DNA of 64,000 nt, taken from the NCBI RefSeq assembly GCF_015354345.1, contig NZ_JADKYS010000004.1:124001-188000 (forward strand). The letters run 5' to 3'. How positions within the stretch are numbered: the stretch's first letter is position 1; every line of letters starts with the position of its first letter. Positions 1 through 9,211 of the stretch are shown one piece after another. Made by a program: the position numbers and the translations under genes. The notes under the pieces are model-generated. The model was not told the origin of the DNA. It ran no database searches and was given only the letters and a program-made list of their open reading frames with translations. Source of the stretch: Methylophilus sp. 14 (GTDB taxonomy: Bacteria > Pseudomonadota > Gammaproteobacteria > Burkholderiales > Methylophilaceae).

Positions 1-524
1 CCTGTTTGTCCGTACTGACCGATGAACAGTATTTCCAAGGCTCTGCCGCGTATTTAAAGAAAGCCCGTGCCGCTTGTAAACTGCCGGTGCTGCGCAAAGA
101 TTTCATGATCGATCCTTATCAGGTCTATGAAGCGCGCGCCATGGGCGCTGACTGCATTTTGCTGATTGTCGCCGCGCTGGAACTGGCGCAAATGCGCGAG
201 TTGGAACTCACTGCCCACAATCTGGGCATGGCGGTGCTGGTAGAAGTGCATGACGCCGACGAACTGGAACTGGCCCTGCAGTTGGAAACACCTTTATTGG
301 GCATTAATAACCGCAACCTTCGTACCTTCGATGTCACTTTGCAAACCACACTCGATCTGCTCGAAAAAACACCTGAAGACCGCTTTGTGGTCACTGAGTC
401 AGGCATTTTCACGCCCGAAGATGTCGCCTTGATGCGCAGCCACAACGTTAACGGCTTTTTGGTCGGTGAAGCTTTTATGCGCCAGGATGATCCAGGCGCT
501 GAACTGGCCAGAGTATTTGGCTAA
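1..524 (+). CDS. trpC: Indole-3-glycerol phosphate synthase, C-terminal part (5' end outside window)
   Basis: Catalyses ring closure of the anthranilate deoxyribulose phosphate intermediate to indole-3-glycerol phosphate in cytosolic tryptophan synthesis. The reading frame is open from base 3 and enters the window with [11 protein letters not shown], a typical internal TrpC segment, so the gene is cut by the window edge; the TTG at 6 is not a real start. About 173 residues are visible of a usual 260 or so. The TIM-barrel landmarks are [15 protein letters not shown] (catalytic Lys region), [12 protein letters not shown] and VVTESGI, followed by the phosphate-binding [10 protein letters not shown]. 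It ends 12 bases before hemB on the same strand, so the two are probably cotranscribed. Confidence 0.95.
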   Translation, partial: CLSVLTDEQYFQGSAAYLKKARAACKLPVLRKDFMIDPYQVYEARAMGADCILLIVAALELAQMRELELTAHNLGMAVLVEVHDADELELALQLETPLLGINNRNLRTFDVTLQTTLDLLEKTPEDRFVVTESGIFTPEDVALMRSHNVNGFLVGEAFMRQDDPGAELARVFG

Positions 525-1532
<1,008 letters not shown>

Positions 1533-1566
1533 TTTTAATTCGACTCTTTCTTGCCAGTTTTTCTGT

Positions 1567-1919
1567 GTCATTCCTGCGTCGGTCGGAATCCAGGCGTGGT
1601 GAGATAGAAATAAAAGGTTATTCTTTAGATTGGTCGTCTTACTCGTAGGGTGGGCATGCATGCCCACACGGTTGTGGTTGTTTGTGCTGTTTCTTTTCGC
1701 TTTTATAGCGAGTTACTTTTCTTTGCTTGCACAAAGAATAAGTAACCAAAAGAAATGCACCCTAGCTTCCGCTTTTATCCTGCGTTGCTCACCAAAACAA
1801 GCGGTCACGAAACTCGACCTGGCAGCTCACAAGATACGTGAGCTGCTGCGGGACTCGAACAGTCGCTCCCTTCATCCTTGTTTTGGCTGCGCTACTCGGC
1901 GCGGCAGATAGGGGCCCAT
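1567..1919 (+). repeat. Composite structured repeat, copy 1L (left arm of locus 1)
   Basis: Shares its order of blocks with 14525-14882. It starts with a short palindromic unit (GTCATTCCTGCG...CGGAATCCAGG, 1567-1593). Next comes an AT-rich block and a GTGGGCA-TGCA-TGCCCAC palindrome (1650-1667). The core follows: a TTCTTTGCTTGCACAAAGAA hairpin, CACCCTAGCTTCCGC, then nested inverted repeats. The outer stem is CCAAAACAAG (1792-1801) with CTTGTTTTGG (1877-1886). The inner stem is GCAGCTCAC (1822-1830) with GTGAGCTGC (1838-1846). The copy ends in GCGCTACTCGGCGCG. An open frame runs through it but follows the repeat and is not taken as a protein. 1920-2087 separates it from the opposite arm; I see nothing further there. 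Confidence 0.8.
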
Positions 1920-2087
1920 AAAACCACACGCTTTTAATGCGGTGAGATTCTTTGCATTGCTTCCCGTGCGATCACCCTGAAAAAAGAAAATGGTTTTTAG
2001 TTACAGCTTTGAAGTGAAAAGCTTTCTAGCGCCCTGAATTTAATATCCCCCAACGAACGTAGCATCGTGGTGGGGGTTAACGGGCCC

Positions 2088-2330
2088 CTATCTGACGCGC
2101 CGAGTAGCGCAATCAGCGTGGGAGTATTCGGCCATTGGCTGTTTGAGTTCCGCAACAAGCCACGAAGTGTGTGGCTTTTCAGGGCGAGTTTCAATGGACG
2201 CCCACGCTGATGAGCAACGCAGGGAACAAGCGGAAGCTAGGGTGTCTTGTTCTTTGCCTTCTTTCTTATGGACAAGCATAAGAAAGAACGGTCGCCCAAA
2301 GACGAAAGAAATACTTTCATTAATCATCCG
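2088..2330 (-). repeat. Composite structured repeat, copy 1R (inverted right arm of locus 1)
   Basis: Read on the minus strand this repeats the core of 1L: an AAGAAAG-type hairpin, ACACCCTAGCTTCCGCTTG, TGCGTTGCTC, nested stems, then GCGCTACTCGGCGCGTCAGA. Its outer stem is CCCACGCTGAT/ATCAGCGTGGG (2201-2211 with 2112-2122), a different sequence from 1L but again fully complementary. A middle stem CCATTG/CAATGG (2132-2137 with 2192-2197) and an inner stem AAGCCAC/GTGGCTT (2157-2163 with 2171-2177) complete it. Together with 1L it forms a converging pair between convergent genes hemB and the reductase at 2407. Confidence 0.8.
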
Positions 2331-2406
2331 CCAAACATTCAAGATTGAAGACAGTCTTCGCAAGCAAAAATTACCTACACAGCCAAGAATGTGCTGAGCT
2401 AATCAT

Positions 2407-3417
2407 TCACTTAGGCGCAAACGTAAACGCATCACTATAAAACTCTTCCTCCGGCAAACCTTGGGCCACAAACGTCTGTTTGGCAACGTCCACCATGCCC
2501 GGAGCGCCGCAGACATACACTTCAAATCCACTCAAGTCGGCATGATCTTCCAGCACGGCCTGATGCACCAGTCCGCGACGTCCATCCCAATCATCGCTAT
2601 CATTGCCATCTGAAATCACCGGGATATATTGAATATTCGGCATAAACTGCGCCCAGCGCTGGCAGAGGTCGTCCATATACAAATCACCTGCCTGGCGCGC
2701 GCCACGGTAGAGGTACACCGGCCGGGTAATTTGATTGAAAATCATGTGTTCTATCATGCCTTTCACCGGGGCAAAACCCGTGCCACCGGCGACCATGATG
2801 ATGGGTTTTTCATTTTGTTCACGTAGGAAAAAACTGCCTAAAGGCGCTTCGATACGCAGAATGGTTTTTACCGGCATTTCGTTAAAGACTTGCTCGGTGA
2901 AGTGACCGCCAGCAATCTTGCGGATGTGCAGTTCAATAAAGCCTTTTTCGTGCGGTGCATTGGCGATGGAGAAGGCGCGGCGGCGACCGTCTTTGAGCAG
3001 AAATTCGATATATTGCCCGGCCATAAAGGTGAGTTGCTCGGTGCCTGGTAATTGCAAATGCAGCACCATCACGTCATCGCCCAGTTGTTCTTTGTTTTGA
3101 ACGCGTACAGGCAAAATGCGCGGCTTGATGCCCTGCACCATGTCGATCTGGCGGCATTCGATCACCAGGTCTTCCAGTGGTCTGGCGCAGCAAAATAGCG
3201 CCATGCCTGCGGCAAGTTCGGCGTCCGTTAAGGCGCTGCCCTGGTAGTCGTCATGCATGACCTTGCCGGTGAGTACTTTGCCCTTGCAGGCACCGCAGGC
3301 GCCGTTGCGGCAGCCATAAGGCAGGTTGATGCCGGCTTCGATGGCGGCTTCCAGCACGGTTTGGCTAGGGCGCACGTCAAAAGTGTGGCCGCTGTTTTCA
3401 ATCAAGACATGGTTCAT
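2407..3417 (-). CDS. 2Fe-2S/FAD NAD(P)H oxidoreductase (CDP-6-deoxy-3,4-glucoseen reductase-like)
   Basis: Soluble electron-transfer flavoprotein. It has an N-terminal plant-type ferredoxin domain (residues 1-90) with cluster cysteines C36, C41, C44 and C76 or C77 (CRNGACGACK...FCC). A ferredoxin-NADP reductase module follows, with the FAD motif RRAFSIAN, the nucleotide motif GGTGFAPVKGM and a C-terminal FYSDAF. This is the architecture annotated as CDP-6-deoxy-delta-3,4-glucoseen reductase (AscD/RfbI). No dideoxysugar genes are nearby, so it more likely serves as a general reductase whose acceptor is unknown. It lies 20 bases downstream of fxsA on the same strand and is probably cotranscribed with it. 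Its downstream side faces repeat locus 1. Confidence 0.85.
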   Translation of the reverse strand: MNHVLIENSGHTFDVRPSQTVLEAAIEAGINLPYGCRNGACGACKGKVLTGKVMHDDYQGSALTDAELAAGMALFCCARPLEDLVIECRQIDMVQGIKPRILPVRVQNKEQLGDDVMVLHLQLPGTEQLTFMAGQYIEFLLKDGRRRAFSIANAPHEKGFIELHIRKIAGGHFTEQVFNEMPVKTILRIEAPLGSFFLREQNEKPIIMVAGGTGFAPVKGMIEHMIFNQITRPVYLYRGARQAGDLYMDDLCQRWAQFMPNIQYIPVISDGNDSDDWDGRRGLVHQAVLEDHADLSGFEVYVCGAPGMVDVAKQTFVAQGLPEEEFYSDAFTFAPK

Positions 3418-3437
3418 GATGTACGGTTTTCTATCGC

Positions 3438-3890
3438 TTAGTCTTTGCGTGGCAAATGCACCACATTGTCTGCTGGCCTGGGGTCTATGACCTCGGTAAA
3501 CTCGCCTTCAATGACCTCATCGTTGGCGCTGGCATGGTAGTGCGCCTGCGTATGGCCAGCTTGACCCCGGCCAGCCTTGCCAGTGGGGATCAGCAGTAAT
3601 AGCACAGCAAGCGCATCGCTGATCACCCCGGGGATAAGTAACAACACCCCGGCAAACATATTTCTGGCAGTTGAAAACATCGCCGAAACGGGATTGCCAC
3701 TCGCGCCCATTTGCTGGAACATGCGCGCAGCAATCAGGTCTTTTTCGCTGCGGATAAGTTTCAGGCCCAGGTAGCCAATCGTGACCAAATAGACCAGCAC
3801 CCACCAGCCATAGCGCTGACTGAGTTCGATCAGGACGGCTATCTCCAGAAACGGAAAAGCCAGTAGAATAGCAAAAATGAGAAAACGCAT
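3438..3890 (-). CDS. fxsA: FxsA family membrane protein
   Basis: Small cytoplasmic-membrane protein. The E. coli namesake, when overproduced, relieves F exclusion of phage T7; its ordinary role is not established. The chosen start (MRFLIFAILLAFPFLEIAV) makes it 150 residues. The longer ATG at 3929 would overlap the divergent cutA start and places the membrane segment atypically. Visible are an N-terminal hydrophobic helix, a second one near WWVLVYLVTIGYLG, the conserved GxxGNPV-like stretch MGASGNPVSAMF, and a hydrophobic hairpin VLLLIPGVISDALAVLLLLIP. The C-terminal tail is polar. Only 29 bases separate its ATG from that of cutA on the other strand. Confidence 0.88.
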   Translation of the reverse strand: MRFLIFAILLAFPFLEIAVLIELSQRYGWWVLVYLVTIGYLGLKLIRSEKDLIAARMFQQMGASGNPVSAMFSTARNMFAGVLLLIPGVISDALAVLLLLIPTGKAGRGQAGHTQAHYHASANDEVIEGEFTEVIDPRPADNVVHLPRKD

Positions 3891-3919
3891 GTCAGAATCC
3901 TGTCTGTGAGTCAGCGCCC

Positions 3920-4255
3920 ATGACGCCAAAAGAGGAAATTATAATCGTGTTTACGCATGTGCCGAACAGGACATGTGCCGAGCATATCGCGCAGACGCTG
4001 GTTACAGAGAAGTTGGCGGCATGTGTCAATATTTCAAGCCCCGTCACGTCTATCTACCACTGGCAGGGGCAAGTTGAGCGCGCTGAAGAGATAGGCCTGA
4101 CCATCAAAACCACTCGTAAGGGATACGCTGCTTGCGAGACTAAGCTACGGATGCTGCATCCTTATGAACTTCCAGAGATTGTTGGCATCCATGTGAACGA
4201 GGGCTTGCCGGAATATCTGGCATGGGTGGCAACAGAAACAATGGGGCGGGAGTAA
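3920..4255 (+). CDS. cutA: Divalent-cation tolerance protein CutA
   Basis: Trimeric PII-like fold protein linked genetically to copper tolerance in E. coli; the molecular activity is still unsettled. At 111 residues it is typical in length. It shows the family pattern: LAACVNISSPVTSIYHWQG near residues 32-50, then EIGLTIKTTR and LHPYELPEIVG, ending in YLAWVATET. It begins an operon-like run, being followed after four bases by dsbD, a neighbour often seen with cutA in proteobacteria. Confidence 0.95.
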   Translation: MTPKEEIIIVFTHVPNRTCAEHIAQTLVTEKLAACVNISSPVTSIYHWQGQVERAEEIGLTIKTTRKGYAACETKLRMLHPYELPEIVGIHVNEGLPEYLAWVATETMGRE

Positions 4256-4259
4256 GTCG

Positions 4260-6086
4260 TTGATCAAGATTTGGTTAAGAAACTGGGCGATGCTGGCGGT
4301 ATTACTGCTTGCGATGTCTCCTGTGCATGCGGCGTCACAGTTCTCAAAACTGTTTACTGAGGATAGTAGCGAGGACTTTTTGCCTGTGGATCAGGCCTTT
4401 AAGGTCGAGGCCGGGATGGTGGACGCCAGCCATGCACAGCTCAAGTTTGTGGTAGCGCCCGGGCATTATTTGTATCGCGAACGCATACAACTGGTATTGC
4501 CCGCTGGCGACACTGCAACCATTGCGCTGCCTGCTGGCGAAACCAAAAATGATCCTAACTTTGGTGAGCAGCAGGTGTTTCACCATGACACCCTGGCTGA
4601 GGTCACGTTTACTGGCACGGCGCCTGCTACCGTGCAGGTGCGCTATCAGGGCTGTAGTGAAAAGGGCTTGTGTTATCCGCCGCAAACCAAATCGTTGCCA
4701 TTGGCCGCCGACTCTCCCATCGCTAATCAGCCGCTAGCAGCGCAGACGACGACTGATACCGGCGATGAGTTCTCAGGCAAGTTATTGTCTTCTGGCCGCT
4801 GGTGGCAGATTGTTGCTGGCTTTTTCGGGGCCGGTTTGTTGCTGGCATTGACCCCTTGTGTGTTCCCCATGATTCCTATTTTGTCAGGCATTATTGTTGG
4901 CAAAAATGCGCATGTGTCGCGTGGCAAGGCCTTTACCTTGTCATTGGCTTACACCTTGGGCATGTGTCTGACCTATACGCTGGCAGGTGTTGCGGCTGGT
5001 TTGTCCGGGCAGTTATTGAGTAGCGCCTTGCAAACCCCAGCCGCCCTGATTGCTGGTGCGCTGATTTTTGTGGTGCTGTCTTTTTCAATGTTTGGTTTTT
5101 ATGAGTTGAAATTGCCTAGCGCGGTTGAGAATTACTTTTTTAACTGGAGCAACCGCTTTAAAGGCGGTCATTTGCTCAGTGACTTTCTCATGGGCGCTAT
5201 TTCCGCGCTGATTATCAGCCCTTGTGTGGCCGCACCGTTAGCGGGTGCGCTGCTGTATATCAGCCAGACCCATGATGTCGCGCTGGGTGCGATGGCGTTG
5301 TTCTCACTGTCCTTGGGGATGGGTGTGCCATTATTATTGATTGGAGCCTCTGCGGGCACATTGCTGCCTAAAGCCGGTGAGTGGATGAATACAGTGCGGC
5401 GTCTGTTTGGTGTGCTGATGCTGGGCGTGGCGATTTGGGTGATCAGCCCGATTCTACCGGTGGCAGTACAATTGGTGCTATGGGCAGCGCTTTGCATTGT
5501 GCCTGCGATTTATTGGCGGGCAATCGATCCGCTACCGGCGATAGCGACCACCGCGCAGCGAGTGGGCAAAGGGTTTGCGGTCATTTTGCTGCTATACGGG
5601 ATTGCTTTGCTCGCAGGTGCCTGGTCAGGGGCGCGCTCGCCGCTGCAGCCATTACAAAACCTGATGGCAAGTTCGTCCGCCAAGGTGCAGCCATTGGCAT
5701 TCGAGCGCGTGCAGAGTGTGCAAGCCCTTGAGCAACGCCTAAAGGCCGCTAATGGCCAGCCAGTGATGCTGGATTTTTATGCCGACTGGTGTGTTTCCTG
5801 CAAGGAATACGAGCAGTTTGTATTTAGTGACCCCGCCGTCCGGGCTGAGTTGCAAGGCGTCTTGCTGTTGCAGGCTGATGTGACTGACAATCGTGCTGAA
5901 GATGCTGCGTTATTAAAACAATTTGCTTTGTTCGGGCCGCCAGGCATGGTCTTTTTCAATGCGCAGGGCAAGGCCATGCAGCCGGTTATCAAGGGTTACC
6001 AGGACGCTGAGCGTTTTGCGCGCACCGTCCGCGCACTTAAATTAAAGCCAGAATTAAAGCCCATGGAGGCATCACCACATGCGTAA
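4260..6086 (+). CDS. dsbD: Thiol:disulfide interchange protein DsbD
   Basis: Carries reducing power from cytoplasmic thioredoxin across the inner membrane to periplasmic thiol proteins, including cytochrome c maturation factors. All three modules are visible in 608 residues. After a signal peptide (MLAVLLLAMSPVHA) comes the periplasmic alpha domain with C132 and C138 (GCSEKGLCYPP). Eight or so membrane spans follow, with the paired cysteine motifs LTPCVFPMIP and ISPCVAAPLAG. The C-terminal thioredoxin domain has the active site DWCVSCKEYE. The start is a TTG at 4260 behind GGGAG; an ATG at 4290 is the alternative. The 3' end overlaps the next gene by eight bases. Confidence 0.97.
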   Translation: MIKIWLRNWAMLAVLLLAMSPVHAASQFSKLFTEDSSEDFLPVDQAFKVEAGMVDASHAQLKFVVAPGHYLYRERIQLVLPAGDTATIALPAGETKNDPNFGEQQVFHHDTLAEVTFTGTAPATVQVRYQGCSEKGLCYPPQTKSLPLAADSPIANQPLAAQTTTDTGDEFSGKLLSSGRWWQIVAGFFGAGLLLALTPCVFPMIPILSGIIVGKNAHVSRGKAFTLSLAYTLGMCLTYTLAGVAAGLSGQLLSSALQTPAALIAGALIFVVLSFSMFGFYELKLPSAVENYFFNWSNRFKGGHLLSDFLMGAISALIISPCVAAPLAGALLYISQTHDVALGAMALFSLSLGMGVPLLLIGASAGTLLPKAGEWMNTVRRLFGVLMLGVAIWVISPILPVAVQLVLWAALCIVPAIYWRAIDPLPAIATTAQRVGKGFAVILLLYGIALLAGAWSGARSPLQPLQNLMASSSAKVQPLAFERVQSVQALEQRLKAANGQPVMLDFYADWCVSCKEYEQFVFSDPAVRAELQGVLLLQADVTDNRAEDAALLKQFALFGPPGMVFFNAQGKAMQPVIKGYQDAERFARTVRALKLKPELKPMEASPHA

Positions 6087-6612
6087 TGTTGCCCGTGTGG
6101 TCATGACGGTTTTATTGATGGTGGTGCTGGGCAGCGGCTTTCGCTGGCTGTATCTCAACCGCGATCAATGGATGGCAAGCGACTCGGCTTTGCCGAGTGC
6201 GGCGCAGATTGCCCCCTTATGGGCCGCCACGCTGTTTGATCACAGCGGCAAAGCCTACCCTTTAGCGCAATATCAGGGCAAGCCAGTGATATTGAACTTT
6301 TGGGCCACCTGGTGTGAGCCTTGCCGCGAAGAAATGCCGGAAATTTCTGCCCTCGCCAAGGCGCACCCTGAGATTGTTGTCCTGGGGTTGGCGATTGATG
6401 AAGCGGCGGCGGTGCACGAGTTTACTGAAAGCTCCCCGGTCAGCTACCCACTACTGATTGCCGAAAATGAAGGCATGCCTTTGGCAGAAACTTTGGGCAA
6501 TCATAAGGGAGTATTACCTTATACGGTGATCATCTCCGCGCAAGGCGAGGTGACGCAGATTTTCTTTGGCCGTGTCAATCGCGAGATGCTGCAAAAAGCC
6601 CTCAATTTGTAG
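6079..6612 (+). CDS. TlpA/ResA-like periplasmic thioredoxin
   Basis: A membrane-anchored thiol-disulfide oxidoreductase expected to face the periplasm. Residues 1-25 form a single hydrophobic anchor. A TlpA-like thioredoxin domain follows with the active site FWATWCEPCREEMP and a cis-proline region around GVLPYTVII. The length of 177 residues is usual for the family. Translation is likely coupled to dsbD because the ATG lies inside the last codons of dsbD. DsbD is the obvious electron donor. The client, for example apocytochrome c or a redox-regulated protein, cannot be told from sequence. No clear terminator is seen; 6613-6806 shows no gene. Confidence 0.9.
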   Translation: MRNVARVVMTVLLMVVLGSGFRWLYLNRDQWMASDSALPSAAQIAPLWAATLFDHSGKAYPLAQYQGKPVILNFWATWCEPCREEMPEISALAKAHPEIVVLGLAIDEAAAVHEFTESSPVSYPLLIAENEGMPLAETLGNHKGVLPYTVIISAQGEVTQIFFGRVNREMLQKALNL

Positions 6613-6806
6613 TGTGTTGGCGGCTTTTTTGGTGCCCGTACAATCTGTCAATCCCCGCTTGTTCGCGACATAACCACTTCAATTGTCTACTCAATTAGCG
6701 ACTTTCAATTTTCTTTAAACTGCGAATTCCGCTGGACAAAATGCAATAACTTCGGCAAACTTCGACGCCATGAAGGTTGTATTTTTCTCCCTGAGAGGCA
6801 TGTGAA

Positions 6807-7244
6807 ATGGGCACCAAATCTATCCTGGTGATTCACGGACCCAATTTAAATATGCTGGGCACCCGTGAGCCGCAGCATTATGGCAGCCAAACGCTTGCAG
6901 ACATTAATCAACGTTTGCAAGACTTGGCGCGCGCCGATCAGGTGCGCCTGGATACTTTTCAAAGTAATTCCGAAGCTGAGATTATCGAGAAAATACACGC
7001 ACTTTCCGTGAACCACGTTGATTATGTCATCATTAATCCAGCCGCGTTCACACATACTTCCGTTGCCATTCGTGATGCTTTATCTGCGGTCAAGGTGCCG
7101 TTTATCGAAGTCCATTTATCGAACGTGCATGCGCGGGAGTCATTCCGGCACCACTCTTATTTCAGTGATATTGCGACCGCCGTCATCTGCGGCTTGGGCG
7201 CAGAGGGCTACTACGCCGCATATCGCTACATCCAACAACTCTAA
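6807..7244 (+). CDS. aroQ: 3-Dehydroquinate dehydratase, type II
   Basis: Dehydrates 3-dehydroquinate to 3-dehydroshikimate in the shikimate pathway, forming a cytosolic dodecamer. At 145 residues it has the standard length. Family motifs are [17 protein letters not shown] (with the catalytic Tyr and Arg), [30 protein letters not shown] and [17 protein letters not shown] with the catalytic His. It heads the aroQ-accB-accC-prmA group common in beta- and gammaproteobacteria; accB starts 31 bases downstream. Confidence 0.97.
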   Translation: MGTKSILVIHGPNLNMLGTREPQHYGSQTLADINQRLQDLARADQVRLDTFQSNSEAEIIEKIHALSVNHVDYVIINPAAFTHTSVAIRDALSAVKVPFIEVHLSNVHARESFRHHSYFSDIATAVICGLGAEGYYAAYRYIQQL

Positions 7245-7275
7245 TAACATTTAAAACATTTACATCGAGGCTTTT

Positions 7276-7737
7276 ATGGATTTACGTAAACTCAAAAAAT
7301 TGATTGATCTGGTCGAGGAATCGGGGATTTCCGAGCTGGAACTGACCGAAGGCGAAGAAAAAGTACGTATCAGCCGTGCCATGGCACCAGGCGTCGCGCC
7401 TGTCACCCAGTATGTGGCTGCTCCAGCGCCTGTGGCAGCAGCACCGGCGCCTGCTGTAGCAGCGGCCGCAGCACCTGCGGCTGCCCCAGCGGAAGCACTG
7501 GATGGCAAAGTGGTTAAATCACCAATGGTGGGTACCTTCTACCGCGCGTCTTCACCGGATGCCAAAGCCTTTGTCGACGTTGGCAGCAGTGTCAGCACCG
7601 GGGACACCTTGTGCATTATCGAGGCAATGAAACTACTCAATGAAATTGAGAGCGAATTTGCCGGTACGATTAAAAAGATTTTTGTTGAAAACGGTCAGCC
7701 TGTCGAATACGGCGAACCTCTGTTCCTGATTGGTTAA
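7276..7737 (+). CDS. accB: Biotin carboxyl carrier protein of acetyl-CoA carboxylase
   Basis: Carries the biotin that is carboxylated by AccC and handed to the carboxyltransferase, giving malonyl-CoA for fatty acid synthesis. The 153 residues divide into an N-terminal AccC-binding segment, a mobile Ala/Pro-rich linker (about residues 46-73) and the biotinyl domain. The biotinylated lysine is K119 in [11 protein letters not shown]. The protruding thumb motif of AccB-type domains is visible around [10 protein letters not shown]. It is preceded by AAAACATTTACATCGAGG and followed by a short frame that begins like accC. Confidence 0.97.
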   Translation: MDLRKLKKLIDLVEESGISELELTEGEEKVRISRAMAPGVAPVTQYVAAPAPVAAAPAPAVAAAAAPAAAPAEALDGKVVKSPMVGTFYRASSPDAKAFVDVGSSVSTGDTLCIIEAMKLLNEIESEFAGTIKKIFVENGQPVEYGEPLFLIG

Positions 7738-7742
7738 TCGCT

Positions 7743-7862
7743 ATGTTTGAAAAAATTCTGATTGCCAACCGCGGCGACCAGCTGCCGGTGGGCAGCGCAG
7801 CAACGAAGTTAAATTGCGTCGTGGCTGAAAGCCACGCGGCTATTGAGACGCGGAGTGAATAA
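7743..7862 (+). CDS. 39-codon mini-gene starting as a copy of the accC N-terminus
   Basis: Between accB and accC lies an ATG frame of 39 codons whose first 11 codons encode [11 protein letters not shown], exactly the start of AccC at 7862. The two DNA copies differ only at synonymous third positions within that stretch (GAA AAA ATT versus GAG AAG ATA). The frame then leaves the AccC sequence, contains a perfect CGTGGCT-GAA-AGCCACG hairpin (around 7819-7835), and stops with TAATG, overlapping the accC ATG. It could be a partial duplication left by rearrangement, or a coupled leader peptide. Whether it is translated is unknown; it lacks an obvious strong ribosome site of its own. Confidence 0.45.
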   Translation: MFEKILIANRGDQLPVGSAATKLNCVVAESHAAIETRSE

Positions 7863-9211
7863 TGTTTGAGAAGATACTGATTGCCAACCGCGGCGAGATC
7901 GCTTTGCGTGTGCAACGCGCCTGTCGTGAGTTGGGGATTAAAACGGTGGCGGTGCACTCTGAAGCCGACCGTGATGCCAAATATGTCAAACTGGCTGATG
8001 AGTCTGTGTGTATTGGCCCAGCACCGTCAGCAAAAAGTTATTTGAATATTCCGGCAGTAATCAGTGCCGCAGAAGTGACCGACGCCCAAGCGATACACCC
8101 TGGCTATGGTTTTTTGTCTGAGAACGCTGATTTTGCCGAACGTGTAGAGCAAAGTGGTTTTGTCTTTATCGGCCCGCGCGCCGAAACCATCCGCTTGATG
8201 GGCGACAAGGTTTCAGCCAAAGATGCCATGAAAAAAGCCGGTGTGCCTTGTGTGCCAGGTTCTGATGGCGCCTTGAACGATGACCCGGCCGAAATCATGA
8301 AAACGGCCAAGCGCATTGGTTACCCGGTCATTATTAAAGCCGCAGGTGGCGGCGGTGGCCGTGGTATGCGTGTGGTGCATACTGAAGCCGCGTTGCTCAA
8401 TGCGGTGAATATGACCAAGGCCGAAGCGCAAAGCGCGTTTGGCAACCCCATGGTTTACATGGAAAAGTTCCTGGAAAATCCGCGCCATATCGAGATCCAG
8501 ATTCTGGCTGACCAGCATGGCAATGCGGTTTACCTGGGTGACCGTGACTGCTCCATGCAGCGCCGTCATCAAAAAATCATTGAAGAAGCGCCTTCTCCAT
8601 TGCTGCCTGAGCGCTTGCGCGACAAGATAGGCGAACGTTGTGCCGAGGCTTGCCGCAAGATTAAATACCGTGGTGCAGGCACGTTTGAGTTTTTGTACGA
8701 AAACGGCGAGTTCTATTTTATTGAAATGAACACACGCTTGCAGGTAGAACATACCGTGACCGAGATGATCACCGGTATCGATCTGGTGCAACAGCAAATC
8801 TTTATTGCCGCGGGCGAAAAATTGCCGTTCCGTCAGCGCGATATCGTGTTGAATGGCCACGCCATTGAGTGCCGTATTAACGCCGAAGATCCTTACACTT
8901 TCGTGCCGTCACCTGGTTTTATCAACCGTTTTCATATGCCTGGCGGCCCTGGCGTGCGCATGGATACGCATGTGTATGGCGGCTACACCGTGCCACCGCA
9001 TTATGACTCCATGATTGGTAAATTGATCACACACGGCGCGACGCGCGAACAGGCAATTGCCAGAATGCGTGTGGCGTTGTCCGAGATGTATGTCGAAGGC
9101 ATTAAAACCAATACTGCGCTGCATTCCGACCTGATGGCCGATTTGGCCTTCCAGCAAGGTGGTACCAGCATTCACTACCTGGAGCAGAAGCTGGGCATCA
9201 GCTCGAAATAA
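7862..9211 (+). CDS. accC: Biotin carboxylase subunit of acetyl-CoA carboxylase
   Basis: ATP-dependent carboxylation of AccB-bound biotin, the first half-reaction of acetyl-CoA carboxylase. The 449-residue ATP-grasp protein starts [16 protein letters not shown]. It has the glycine-rich loop [22 protein letters not shown], the metal-binding segment [16 protein letters not shown] and the C-terminal [13 protein letters not shown]. The ATG overlaps the stop of the preceding 39-codon frame (TAATG), so initiation here may depend on ribosomes finishing that frame. Its own stop overlaps the prmA ATG in the same way. Confidence 0.98.
   Translation: MFEKILIANRGEIALRVQRACRELGIKTVAVHSEADRDAKYVKLADESVCIGPAPSAKSYLNIPAVISAAEVTDAQAIHPGYGFLSENADFAERVEQSGFVFIGPRAETIRLMGDKVSAKDAMKKAGVPCVPGSDGALNDDPAEIMKTAKRIGYPVIIKAAGGGGGRGMRVVHTEAALLNAVNMTKAEAQSAFGNPMVYMEKFLENPRHIEIQILADQHGNAVYLGDRDCSMQRRHQKIIEEAPSPLLPERLRDKIGERCAEACRKIKYRGAGTFEFLYENGEFYFIEMNTRLQVEHTVTEMITGIDLVQQQIFIAAGEKLPFRQRDIVLNGHAIECRINAEDPYTFVPSPGFINRFHMPGGPGVRMDTHVYGGYTVPPHYDSMIGKLITHGATREQAIARMRVALSEMYVEGIKTNTALHSDLMADLAFQQGGTSIHYLEQKLGISSK

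Noticed and set aside
1630-1911. 93-codon frame, and similar frames at 2143-2397 and 14583-14984
   Set aside because: They run along the structured repeat, contain its hairpins, and have no ribosome site or protein-like composition.
6613-6806. Gap before aroQ checked for a small gene or riboswitch
   Set aside because: Only short frames without ribosome sites and no stable paired structure.
8213-8860. 215-codon antisense frame
   Set aside because: Lies wholly opposite accC, whose protein is fully explained by family motifs; the frame is a codon-bias shadow.
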